This document shows positions 43,164 to 51,654 of a stretch of DNA of 64,000 bases, piece after piece (position 1 is the stretch's first letter; every line of letters starts with the position of its first letter). The DNA lies in assembly GCA_963931435.1 (NCBI GenBank), contig OZ007012.1:1736001-1800000 (forward strand). The letters run 5' to 3'. The stretch comes from Coprousia sp963931435 (GTDB taxonomy: Bacteria; Actinomycetota; Coriobacteriia; Coriobacteriales; Coriobacteriaceae). The notes beneath the pieces were generated by a model that was given only the letters and a program-made list of their open reading frames with translations, was not told where the DNA came from and did no database searches. The position numbers were made by a program, and so were the translations under genes.

Positions 43164-45239
43164 GTGCGATACGTCATCGAACACGAGGTGCCGGGACGGC
43201 TGCGTCTTACGTTTGCCGATCACCTTGGCGCGTCCGACGCCCTCGCCCTCGAGGCCTCGCTCTCTTCGTGGACAGGCGTCGAGCGCGTGCGCTCCTACCC
43301 GCGCATTCGCTCGGTCGCCATCTGGTACCGCGACGCCCTTGCAAGAACCGCCCTGCTCGATCGGCTGAACGAGCTCAGCCGCGTCCAGCTCGATGCGGCG
43401 CGCGCCCAGGCGCCCACGGCGCTCGAGCCCGCGGTCCCGTCCGCCGCGCGCAGCATCATCCGCCTAGTGGGCAACCACCTCATTCGCCGCTGGCTCCTCC
43501 CACCCGCACTGAGGGCGGTATGGGCCGGCCTTCACTACCTCGGTTTTCTGCGCACCGGCCTCACCTCGCTCATGCGGCACCGCCTCGATGTGCCGGTACT
43601 CGACGCCACGGCCATCGGCCTATCGTTTGTCAAGCGCGACCCCAAAACCGCGGCGAGCACCATGTTCCTCCTCGACTTGGGAGAGGTCCTCGAGGACGCC
43701 ACCCGTGAACGCTCAGAGCACGAACTCATTCGCTCCCTCATGACCATTCCCCAAAACGCCCGGCGCCTCGAGGACGGCGAGGAGGTCACCGTGCCCGCCC
43801 AGAGTCTCCGCATGGGCGACCTCGTCGTGGCGCGCACCGGCATGCCCGTGTGCGTCGACGGCGTGGTGGTACGCGGTGCGGCCATGGTCAACCAGGCGGC
43901 ACTCACCGGCGAGCCGCTTGCCGTCGAGCGCATGGCCGGCGACGACGTCTTCGCCGGCACCGCGGTTGAAGAGGGCGAGATCGTCATCCGCGTGGGCGCC
44001 GAGCCCGCATCGACCAAGCTCCGCTCCATCGTGAATCTCGTTGAAGCCTCCGAGCAGCTCAAAAGCGAGATCCAGACGCGCCGCGAGCACCTCGCGGACC
44101 GCTTCGTGCCGTGGAACTTCCTGCTTGCGGGGCTTGTGGCGGCGACCACGAAAAGCCTTGCCAAGACATCGGCCGCCCTCATGGTCGACTACTCCTGCGC
44201 CCTCAGGCTCACGTCGTCCATCAGCGTGCTCGCCGCCATGAGCCAGAGCGCGCACGAGGGCATGGCCGTCAAGGGTGCCAAGCATTTCGAGGCCATCGCC
44301 GCCGCCGACACCATCGTGTTCGATAAGACGGGAACGCTCACCGAGGCGACGCCCCGGGTCGCGCGCGTGCTCGCCCTCGTGCCCGATTGGACCGAGGACG
44401 AGGTGCTGCGCGCCTCGGCCTGCCTGGAGGAACATTTCCCGCATCCCGTGGCGCGCGCCGTGGTGGCGGCCGCCGCCGCGCGCGGCCTCGAGCATCGCGA
44501 ACGCCATGCCGAGGTCGCCTATATCGTGGCGCACGGCATCGCATCGGCGCTCGATGGCAAGCGCATCGTCATCGGTAGTCGCCACTTCGTGATGGAGGAC
44601 GAGCACGTCGAAGTCGCCCCCGAGGCAGAGGCGCGCATCAACGGCGACCTCGAAGGCCTCTCACCGCTCTACCTCGCCCAAGACGGAAAGCTGGTGGGCG
44701 TGCTCGGCATCGAAGATCCCTTAAAGGCAGGAGTGCCCGAGGCAATTGCGGCACTTCGCTCGCAGGGCATCGGCCACATCATCATGCTCACCGGCGATAA
44801 CGAGCGCACCGCCGCACGCATCGCCGCCGAGGCGGGCATCACCGAGTACCAGGCTGACCTGCTCCCCGAGGACAAGCATGCCTACGTGGAGGCGCTCGTG
44901 GCTCGCGGGCAACGCGTCGTCATGGTGGGTGACGGCGTTAACGACGCGCCGGCGCTCTCCGCCGCCGATGTGGGCATCGCCATGGGCACGGGCACCGCCA
45001 TCGCGCAGGAGGTCGCCGACGTCACGCTCGCCGCGGGCGGGCTCGACGCCATCGTGCGCCTGCACGCGCTCAGCCGCTCCCTCATGGGGCGCCTCGACCG
45101 CTCGTTCACCGCGGTTATGGGCATCAACTCGGCGCTTCTCGCTGCGGGAATCGTCGGCATCATCCGACCCCAGACCTCGGCGCTCCTGCACAACGGCACC
45201 ACCATCGCGCTGGCCGCAGAAAGCGCTCGACGTCTCTAG
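43164..45239 (+). CDS. Heavy-metal P1B-type ATPase
   Basis: The 691-residue pump begins with GTG. The N-terminal domain (about 1-75) is HMA-like (HEVPGRLRLTFADHLG) but has no CxxC. P-type motifs are complete: TGEP actuator loop, phosphorylation site DKTGTLTEA, HP locus (EEHFPHPVA), GDNERTAARIA and GDGVNDAPAL. The metal-site helix reads DYSCALRL in place of the CPC of copper and zinc pumps, so the metal cannot be named; Mn, Fe or Zn are possible. It follows the DUF6110-like gene directly, and feoAB is 4 kb away. Confidence 0.9.
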   Translation: MRYVIEHEVPGRLRLTFADHLGASDALALEASLSSWTGVERVRSYPRIRSVAIWYRDALARTALLDRLNELSRVQLDAARAQAPTALEPAVPSAARSIIRLVGNHLIRRWLLPPALRAVWAGLHYLGFLRTGLTSLMRHRLDVPVLDATAIGLSFVKRDPKTAASTMFLLDLGEVLEDATRERSEHELIRSLMTIPQNARRLEDGEEVTVPAQSLRMGDLVVARTGMPVCVDGVVVRGAAMVNQAALTGEPLAVERMAGDDVFAGTAVEEGEIVIRVGAEPASTKLRSIVNLVEASEQLKSEIQTRREHLADRFVPWNFLLAGLVAATTKSLAKTSAALMVDYSCALRLTSSISVLAAMSQSAHEGMAVKGAKHFEAIAAADTIVFDKTGTLTEATPRVARVLALVPDWTEDEVLRASACLEEHFPHPVARAVVAAAAARGLEHRERHAEVAYIVAHGIASALDGKRIVIGSRHFVMEDEHVEVAPEAEARINGDLEGLSPLYLAQDGKLVGVLGIEDPLKAGVPEAIAALRSQGIGHIIMLTGDNERTAARIAAEAGITEYQADLLPEDKHAYVEALVARGQRVVMVGDGVNDAPALSAADVGIAMGTGTAIAQEVADVTLAAGGLDAIVRLHALSRSLMGRLDRSFTAVMGINSALLAAGIVGIIRPQTSALLHNGTTIALAAESARRL

Positions 45240-45287
45240 GAGGCATCAATCGGTCCGCTGTGGGGCCTGTCGTTGGGAAGTGGAGGC

Positions 45288-45440
45288 ATGGAACGGTTCA
45301 CCGTCGAGCAAGACGGCTTCTTCGGATTCCTCCACTTGCCGGAGCGGCACGTCGAAGCGTACTCCGGCAAGGCACTCATCGTGCTCGGCGGCAGCGAGAA
45401 AGCCTTCGCGCAGACGCTCGCGTTTCTCGCCCGGTGGTAA
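45288..45440 (+). pseudogene. Truncated alpha/beta-hydrolase N-terminus
   Basis: A 50-codon frame starting MERFTVEQDGFFGFLHLPER and continuing ALIVLGGSEKAFAQTLAFLARW matches the N-terminus of acyl-CoA thioester or dienelactone-type hydrolases, which normally continue for about 200 more residues. The ribosome-binding site GTGGAGG is intact. The nucleophile and the rest of the fold are gone. Confidence 0.6.
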
Positions 45441-45517
45441 CGGATGCTTCTACAGCGACGCCTCGTAAGCGTCAATCATCAAGCTCGCCGCTAGGCCGAA
45501 TACCGCCCCTAGCAGCC

Positions 45518-46270
45518 TTACCGAACGCGCGGCTTCCATCCCAGTAGAAGCGCGGAGTTGACGATAACGAGCACCGAGCCCGCGTTGTGCACGAGGGCGC
45601 CCACCACGGGGTTCAGGACGCCCGAGATGGCGAGCGCGATCGCGATGAAGTTGAGCGTCATCGAGAACGTGAGGTTGATCTTGATGGTCGTCATCATGCG
45701 GCGGGAGAGGCGCAGGAGGTGCGGCAGCTCGGCGATGTCATCGTTCACGAGCGCGATGTCCGCCGCGTCAACGGCGATATCGCTGCCGACGCCTCCCATG
45801 GCGATGCCCACAAGCGCGCGCTTGAGCGCAGGCGCGTCGTTGACGCCGTCGCCGACCATACAAACGCCCTTGCCCGCGCGCTCCGAGTCATCGATGAAGG
45901 AGAGCTTGTCCTCGGGCAGGCAGGCGGCCTTGTAGGTGGTGATGCCGAGTTCGGCAGCCACGTGGGCGGCCGCCGCCTCGTGGTCCCCCGTGAGGAGCAC
46001 CGGCTCCACGCCCGTCTCCCACACTGCCGAAAGCATAGCGGTGGCGTTCTCGCGCACGCGGTCGGCGAGTGCGATGAACCCCGCTGCCGTGTCGCCCCAG
46101 CCGAGATAGGTGATCGTTGCCCCCTCGGCGCGCGTAGCGTCCACGCGCCTCCCCAGCGCGTCCGGTATAGCCAGACCGTGCTCCGCCAGCAGCGCAGCGC
46201 TGCCGGCGTACACCGTGCGCCCGCCCACCTCGGCCACTACGCCGCGACCGGGCACCATGGCAAAGGACGT
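45518..46270 (-). pseudogene. C-terminal half of a metal P-type ATPase
   Basis: About 250 codons encode the end of a Cd/Zn/Co-type P-ATPase: FAMVPGRGVVAEVGGRTVYAG, LLTGDHEAAAAH, GDGVNDAPALKRA and the last two membrane helices. The metal-binding helices, actuator and DKTGT phosphorylation site are missing. The frame runs straight into the reversed remains of the parA region near 46270, marking a recombination joint. It cannot be active. Confidence 0.88.
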
Positions 46271-46638
46271 TGGGTCCTTCGGTGCCGCTCCGGCGTGCTC
46301 CTCTCGACCTGGCGGGCGAGGTTGGTGCGCGCGTCGACGAGCGTGAGCAGGACGCCCTCGATGCGGAGGGAGGGGTTGATGTGCCGCCGCACGCGGCCCA
46401 CGGTCTTGACGAGCTGGGTCATCCCCTTCGCCGGGAGGTACTGGGCCTGCACCGGGACGACCACCCCGTCCGCCGCCGTGAGCGCGTTGATGGTCATCAT
46501 CCCGAGCGACGGCGGGCAGTCGATGATCGCGAAGTCGTACCCGCGCATCGCGAGGGCGACGCCCACGCTCGCCGCCGCCGTGGTCTTGCCCGTCCCTCCC
46601 TTCTGGTTCGCTATCGCCAGGACCTTGCACGGGCACAT
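46237..46638 (-). pseudogene. parA: ParA-family ATPase with internal deletion
   Basis: The 133-codon frame starts MCPCKVLAIANQKGGTGKTT with an intact deviant Walker A, but after ALAMRG it jumps to YDFAIIDCPPSLGMM, dropping the roughly 80 residues normally in between (with the Walker A' Asp region). It then breaks off after DARTNLARQVE, where the P-ATPase fragment joins. ParA proteins segregate plasmids and chromosomes, so this points to a former plasmid or integrative element. The start has a GGGAG site. Confidence 0.82.
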
Positions 46639-47051
46639 GGCTCCCACGCTCCTTCCGATTGTCTTTGGACTCAGATACGGCAACGCCGTCCGAGCGAGGA
46701 GGCCGAGGCCCCCGACCGCCCGGTGCAGCGGGGAACGGGCGCATCCCCTCGCCGTCCGCACCGCCCGTTCCCCCGGCAGAGGGGGCGCGCGGCGCCTCTG
46801 CCGCGCCAACCGCACGCGAGGGGTCGCCGACGGCCCCGCCGCCCGGCGCGCTCTCTCCATACGCCCCATCGATCCAGCCTCCTCGGTCGCGCAAAAACAA
46901 AGGAGTCCCGGCGACCGCTCGCCGGGGCTCCCCCTGATACATATGAGACGCAATCGGACGCGCGGCATCGTTTTGTCATCACCGCACCGTGCGTCGAGAT
47001 GAAAACAGGCTATCTACCTGCCGTTTCTTTCCCTGTGTTATCCATATTCTC
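46639..47051. other. Non-coding debris upstream of parA remnant
   Basis: No gene is seen. The sequence changes from GC-rich (46650-46930) to AT-richer (from 46980). A minus-strand terminator lies inside at 46892-46934 although no intact gene ends directly before it; the repeated element at 47052 does. Confidence 0.5.
46892..46934 (-). terminator. Terminator downstream of repeat A and the first ATPase
   Basis: On the minus strand GGAGCCCCGGCGA pairs with TCGCCGGGACTCC around GCGG, followed by TTTGTTTTTG. It would end transcripts coming from the DUF4143 ATPase gene at 47197 through repeat A. Confidence 0.8.
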
Positions 47052-47182
47052 CTATTCCCACTCAGTAATCGAATCGTACATTTCTATAGCCTCTCGTCTA
47101 CGTGGTGTACCGCCGTTTCCCCATTTACCAAAAACAGTCGGTTCTCGAGCGACCGAGTTGAACTCAGAAGTGAACTCAACAT
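47052..47182 (-). repeat. Repeat A: dispersed element ending CTATTCCCACTCAGTAAT
   Basis: This 131-bp stretch closely resembles 54969-55100 (repeat C) and shares its first 18 bp exactly with 53146-53163 (repeat B). Its right end carries two copies of TGAACTCA spaced by 4 bases, as in repeat C. On the minus strand it is open for 42 codons ending ITEWE and a stop, so it may be the decayed 3' end of a gene. It starts 14 bases after the first ATPase stop. Confidence 0.75.
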
Positions 47183-47196
47183 GTCCACCTCTTCTC

Positions 47197-48489
47197 CTAT
47201 ATCCCAGCAAGACTGTTCTCATCGAGCAGGAAGTCGAACACGCTCATCGTGACCACACCCCGCTCATCGTGCAGGGGCTTCACCACGTCGCGCACGAGCA
47301 CAACCTTCCTGAAGCTGTCGCTGATGCCGAGCAGGGATGCCTTCTCCTGGGCCGCCTTCTCGGGCGTCCTCATCTCCAGCGCCGACTGGATATAGACGCG
47401 GTCGGAACCCCTGTTGGCGACGAAGTCGACCTCAAGCTGCTTGCGAACGTCCCTGCCCTCCTCGCGGACGCGCTTCTCGACCACGCCAACGTCCACCGAG
47501 TACCCGCGCGCTCGGAGCTCGTTGTAGACCACGTTCTCCATGATGTGGCTCTCCTCGACCTGACGAAAGCCGAGCCGCGCGTTTCGGAGCCCCACGTCCT
47601 CGAAGTAGTATTTCAGGGGGCTGCCGATGTAGCCCCTCCCCTTCACGTCGTGGCGCCGCGCCTCCTCGATGACGAAGGCGTCCTCGAGGTAGCCTATATA
47701 GCTGGAAATCGTGTTCGAGGAGATCTTGGAGTGGAGCACGCTTTTGAACGTGTTCTCAAGTTTGCTCGGGTTCGTGAGCGTCCCGATGCCGGAGGCGAGC
47801 ACGTTCACGAGGTCATCAAGCTCATCCCGCTTCCTGATCTCGTACCTCTCCACGACGTCCCTCAGATACGTCTCCTCGAAAAGCCGCTCGAGGTAACGCG
47901 CCTTCTGCTCGTCTGTGCGCATCGAGGGTACGAGCGGCATACCTCCGTACACCGTGTACTCGGCCCAACCCTGGTAGCGGTCGCCGTCAAAGTCCTGCAT
48001 GAACTCGGAGAAGGACAGCGGCCGCACGCGGACCTCGTCCCCACGCCCCCGGAACTCCGTCATGACGTCATGCGAGAGGAGCTTCGAGTTGCTCCCCGTC
48101 ACGTACACGTCGACGTTTCGCATGCGCAGAAGCCCGTTGAGCACGCCGTAGAGCCGGGGCGGAGCGTCCGGGTTCTTGAGCTCCTCGCGCGAGATGGCGT
48201 ACTGGGCCTCGTCGAGAAAAACGTAGTACTGCTCATGTCTGTTCGCGATCTTTGAGCGTAGGTGAGCGAACAACGCAGCGGAGTCGCGGAGGGCGGCATT
48301 CTCCTCGACGTCAAGCGCGACCTCGATGATGTGGTCGTCGTCGACGCCCTCCGAGCGCAGGTAGTCGCCGAAGAGGTTAAAAAGCAGATATGTCTTCCCG
48401 CAGCGGCGTATGCCCGTAACCACCTTGACCATGCCGTTGTGCATGCGATCGATAAGCCTGTTGAGATATCGGTCCCGCCTGATTTCCAT
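47197..48489 (-). CDS. AAA_14/DUF4143 ATPase (first copy)
   Basis: The 430-residue protein has an AAA+ core with Walker A TGIRRCGKT (25-33), Walker B YYVFLDEAQ (88-96) and sensor-1 YVTGSNS. A winged-helix-like middle (NTISSYIGYLEDAFVIEEARRHDVKG) and a C-terminal PD-(D/E)XK-like DUF4143 domain (LEVDFVANRG...VYIQSALEM) follow. Function of the family is unknown. It starts with a GGTGAGGT site 31 bases downstream of a perfect 42-bp palindrome. It is a paralogue of the genes at 51655 and 53316 and of the pseudogene at 8993. Confidence 0.9.
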   Translation of the reverse strand: MEIRRDRYLNRLIDRMHNGMVKVVTGIRRCGKTYLLFNLFGDYLRSEGVDDDHIIEVALDVEENAALRDSAALFAHLRSKIANRHEQYYVFLDEAQYAISREELKNPDAPPRLYGVLNGLLRMRNVDVYVTGSNSKLLSHDVMTEFRGRGDEVRVRPLSFSEFMQDFDGDRYQGWAEYTVYGGMPLVPSMRTDEQKARYLERLFEETYLRDVVERYEIRKRDELDDLVNVLASGIGTLTNPSKLENTFKSVLHSKISSNTISSYIGYLEDAFVIEEARRHDVKGRGYIGSPLKYYFEDVGLRNARLGFRQVEESHIMENVVYNELRARGYSVDVGVVEKRVREEGRDVRKQLEVDFVANRGSDRVYIQSALEMRTPEKAAQEKASLLGISDSFRKVVLVRDVVKPLHDERGVVTMSVFDFLLDENSLAGI

Positions 48490-48519
48490 GCGTACCTCAC
48501 CTTATTTCCCGATTAGCAT

Positions 48520-48565
48520 CTATTGAACAATTTTGCCGCATGCGGCATTTTTTCTCAATAGAGGC
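48520..48565. promoter_or_regulatory. Palindrome upstream of the first ATPase (copy 1)
   Basis: A symmetrical sequence spans 48520-48561: outer arms CTATTGA/TCAATAG and a perfect 14-bp centre TGCCGCATGCGGCA. On the minus strand TTGAGA and CAAAAT lie within it 17 bases apart, so it may cover the promoter. A relative with 38 of 46 identical bases lies at 51313-51358. Confidence 0.75.
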
Positions 48566-49025
48566 CATTGAAACGGGAGAAGGTGATTCTGAAGCCCAAG
48601 CTTGTAAGGCGATACCTCTACTCACCCCAGAGTGTGGCTTGGGCAACTTCTTGTCGAAGTGCATGCACTTGCTAATGGCCTTGGCATCCCATGCATCTGG
48701 AGACGGCGGCTGAGCGCCTCGCTCTCAACCGAATTGGTGCCGAATCGCAGCCTCATATACGTCCATCGATCAACGGCAACCACATGCAAGCCCTTGGTCT
48801 ATTCAGGACAATTTCCGGACATGTCCATATTGTTGTCCAGATTAGTGTCCAGAATCGGGCTGCCCACCCCTAAGCAGCCCGACTTGAGCGGAAATCTCCG
48901 TCCGGACGGCGTCAGCAAGCTCCCCGCACCACTTCATCTCCTCGATCAGATTCCTATGCACACATATTATTGGCCCAAATTGGAACGAGCTTCATGCAGG
49001 AGCGACCCGCCATAAAACGTGCCGG
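48566..49025. other. Non-coding gap between the ATPase and the DUF262 gene
   Basis: No supported gene lies in these 460 bases. A hairpin CGGGCTGC/GCAGCCCG (48856-48881) could weakly end the DUF262 transcript on the minus strand. Short minus-strand frames (one reading MKWCGELADAVRTEISAQVG) look like fragments but match nothing recognised. Confidence 0.45.
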
Positions 49026-51128
49026 CTACAACTGCTTAAGGATGTCCATCGCATCGTCAATATCGCTGGCACCCGCAAGCGTCATCATTGTCGGCATACC
49101 CGGCCCAATTCCGCCCGTCGCGCGTTTGTCGACGCATAGCTTCTTTGGATCGTTCAGCTCATCAACATGCTTACGTATGCCAAGCACGAGGTGTCCACTC
49201 TTTCTAGCTTGGATACTGAGCGCCTGCCGCCGCGCTCCAACTCGATAACCAACGTAATACTTCTTGACATACTCATCCCAAGTCGGGAATTCCTCAGCAA
49301 TACGCGTCCGCAGAGTTTCGAAGAGGTCATGGGCAGGTCCTCCGGGGGCAAGCCATGCATGATGCTCCTCGATAGTCCAATGCGCGCCGCCCATGCGCTT
49401 TGCGGGACGATACTTGTCGAGGGTCGCCTCGTCGAGCGTCGGCCTCGGCCAGATTGCGAGTGCGTCTAGCATGAGTCTGTCGGCCCTGCGCTCAATGGCC
49501 GCCACATCCCAAACCGGCTCCCCGGCGAACATGCTGTTCAGGTAGAGTGGACTGCAAAGAAGACCGTCGTCTGGCTTGTTGAGTTTGTCTGCATAAGGCT
49601 TGTTCGAGTACTCCTGGTTGTACCCAGTGAGCGTCAGGTTGCCAAGCGAGTTGCAGTACCGCTCATGGAGCTGCTCCCAGTTGTCCCCAAGTGCAGCCTG
49701 CCACTCAGGCACGCTGTTAATGGTCTGCGGAAGAACGTGCTCAACCTGGTAGGCACAACCTGAAATGGGCTCCTTCGAATGGTGCCAGTTTTCGATGCGC
49801 TCAAGGTAGTAGATGCACTTGTCGCGAAAGCGGTTGTAGCAGTCGCGCGCCTTGAACTGCTCTTCGAAGTAGACGTCTGTCGGGAAGTATGCGGTCTTGT
49901 TCTCGTCTTGGAGCAGCAGGTTCGCGGTGATGTACTCCACGATGTCCTGCGACTCAAGCTGCTTGGCGAGGTTGGAGAAGTAGTGGTTGAGGCCCGTGGT
50001 AAGCCTTCCGCAAACGGAGCGCCTGAACAGGAAGGATTCGAGCATCCTGATGAGCCCGATGAATTCGTCCTTCGTCAGGTTGTCGGCGTCGTACTGAGCG
50101 TAGAGCTCCATCAGCAGCAGTCGAGCGGCATTGATGCCCAGCCTGTTGAAGCTGCGGAACGCCGCTGCCAGCTCAGGGTCCTTCTCGCGGTCGAGGAAGA
50201 TCTTCGTGTAGTGGTCAGCGCCGTCCTTGAGGTCGATGAGTACGTTCTCTACCTTGAGCTGCGGGTTGTCGCTAATGTAGAGCTTGAACTCATCATACAC
50301 CTCGTCAAACTTCGGCTGTCTATTAGGAATCTTGAGCCAGAGCCAGTTCCAGAAGAACTCGTTGATGACGCGCTCGTTGCCCATGCCGAACATCTGCTCC
50401 ATGGGATGCCAGTAGGACTCGTACAGGCGCGCCTGCTCTTTGCTCGGGAGTGACATGAGCATGAAGTTGCGGATGAGGTCGATGGCGGTGAGCGGCTTTC
50501 CCTTCGAGTTCATCGACTCAAAGATGAGCTGCGCGTTGTCGCCCTCACCGAGCTTCGTGTCGACGATGAGCAGCATCTTGAGACCGACCCAGAGCTGCTG
50601 TGCGTCGAATCCCTTCTCGTGCATCTTGTCCTTGAAATACTGGTAGTTGTCAACGATAAGCTGGGAGGGCCGCTCAGGTTGAGCCACGTCGCCTACGATG
50701 CTGAACAGCGTCATCTGGTCGTCCTGCGAGAGCACCAGCTTGTAGCGGGCGTCGCCCTTCTGCTCGTCGTTGAACAGGTACATGCGGCGGATGCCGCCGA
50801 TGGTGGTCTCAAGGAACTCGGCGCGCGCCTCGTCCTCTTTCAGGTACTCGATGAACGCGGAAAGCAACAGCGTGAGTGTCGTCATGCGTTGCTGGCCGTC
50901 TATGAGCAGGTATCTGTTCACGCCGGTCAGGGTGCCACCGGCCTCAGGTGCGTACAGCATGGAGCCGATGAAGTGCGTGTGCCCGAATTTGCCGGCGCGC
51001 ATGATATCTACCCAGAGCGTCTCGCAGTCCTTGGTCGTCCAAGAGTAAAGGCGCTGGTATACGGGGATGACGAACTGGGCGTTCGCTGTACCCAAGAAGG
51101 GGAGGAATTGCGCGTCGTTTGCGTTCAT
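49026..51128 (-). CDS. DUF262-DUF1524 protein, GmrSD-type restriction endonuclease
   Basis: The 700-residue protein begins with a DUF262 (GmrS, ParB-like) domain showing the nucleotide-binding IDGQQR (76-81) and FESMNSKGKPL (204-214). A DUF1524 (GmrD, HNH) domain follows with EHVLPQ (His464) and NSLGNLTLTGYNQEYSNK (about 493-510). The C-terminal about 100 residues resemble DUF5655. This fusion is the single-chain form of GmrSD type IV enzymes, which cut DNA carrying modified (for example glucosylated) cytosines, a defence against phage. The ATG at 51128 has GGAG; the open frame to 51341 is rejected. Coding GC is lower than in the core genes. Confidence 0.88.
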   Translation of the reverse strand: MNANDAQFLPFLGTANAQFVIPVYQRLYSWTTKDCETLWVDIMRAGKFGHTHFIGSMLYAPEAGGTLTGVNRYLLIDGQQRMTTLTLLLSAFIEYLKEDEARAEFLETTIGGIRRMYLFNDEQKGDARYKLVLSQDDQMTLFSIVGDVAQPERPSQLIVDNYQYFKDKMHEKGFDAQQLWVGLKMLLIVDTKLGEGDNAQLIFESMNSKGKPLTAIDLIRNFMLMSLPSKEQARLYESYWHPMEQMFGMGNERVINEFFWNWLWLKIPNRQPKFDEVYDEFKLYISDNPQLKVENVLIDLKDGADHYTKIFLDREKDPELAAAFRSFNRLGINAARLLLMELYAQYDADNLTKDEFIGLIRMLESFLFRRSVCGRLTTGLNHYFSNLAKQLESQDIVEYITANLLLQDENKTAYFPTDVYFEEQFKARDCYNRFRDKCIYYLERIENWHHSKEPISGCAYQVEHVLPQTINSVPEWQAALGDNWEQLHERYCNSLGNLTLTGYNQEYSNKPYADKLNKPDDGLLCSPLYLNSMFAGEPVWDVAAIERRADRLMLDALAIWPRPTLDEATLDKYRPAKRMGGAHWTIEEHHAWLAPGGPAHDLFETLRTRIAEEFPTWDEYVKKYYVGYRVGARRQALSIQARKSGHLVLGIRKHVDELNDPKKLCVDKRATGGIGPGMPTMMTLAGASDIDDAMDILKQL

Positions 51129-51312
51129 CTGACTTGCTCCATATCGAACAAAAGCCCAAACTCTATGGCGCCCGTCTATCGAAACTCTAACAAGGCGCCA
51201 TCCAGGCAGCCACCATGTAAACAATTCTACTCCGGCACGTGCGGCGCACGGCAACAACAATGCGAGGCCAAACCCCGCTTCCGTGCAGGACACAAGGGCA
51301 CCAAAGTGATCC

Positions 51313-51358
51313 CTATTGAGCGATTTTGCCGCATGGGGCAATTCTCCTCAGTATAGGC
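51313..51358. promoter_or_regulatory. Palindrome upstream of the DUF262 gene (copy 2)
   Basis: This site matches 38 of 46 bases of the palindrome at 48520-48565, in the same orientation, including CTATTGA, ATTTTGCCGCATG and CTCA. Its outer right arm is less symmetrical than copy 1. It lies 185 bases upstream of the DUF262 start; the bases in between hold no gene. Confidence 0.65.
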
Positions 51359-51537
51359 TCCCTCACAGCCTTTGTATCATTCTTCTCACTTTGATGCTTC
51401 AAACTCTACCAGCAATGATGCTCCCTGCGTTCTGCATCAGCATCGTCGCCGCCTGGTTCGTCTGATGTCCGAGCAATACCCATGATGAATAAACATCTGC
51501 AACATGTCTGCCAACGTGATAGCATTGCTTTATTGTG

Positions 51538-51555
51538 AAAAGCCAGAGGGCTTTT
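51538..51555 (-). terminator. Short bidirectional hairpin after the second ATPase
   Basis: AAAAGCC and GGCTTTT pair around AGAG, 100 bases downstream of the ATPase stop at 51655. The stem has only 7 bp but runs into T-richness on either strand. The rest of the gap 51359-51654 shows no gene. Confidence 0.5.
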
Positions 51556-51654
51556 AGCGGTCGCGGGCGCCTGCGCCTTCGGCCGCATTTTTCTTTCGGC
51601 ATCCAGAGGCTCTTGCCTGTTCTGCCTTCGGACCGAGCAGATAAGAGTAACTTC

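Noticed and set aside
45518..46942. A single 474-codon gene
   Set aside because: Only the last 250 codons resemble a P-type ATPase; the rest is the wrong frame of parA and non-coding sequence, so it is a chance fusion at a recombination joint.
49026..51341. Longer start for the DUF262 gene at 51341
   Set aside because: The extra 71 residues do not resemble the family, would begin inside the palindrome, and the ATG at 51128 has a proper ribosome-binding site.
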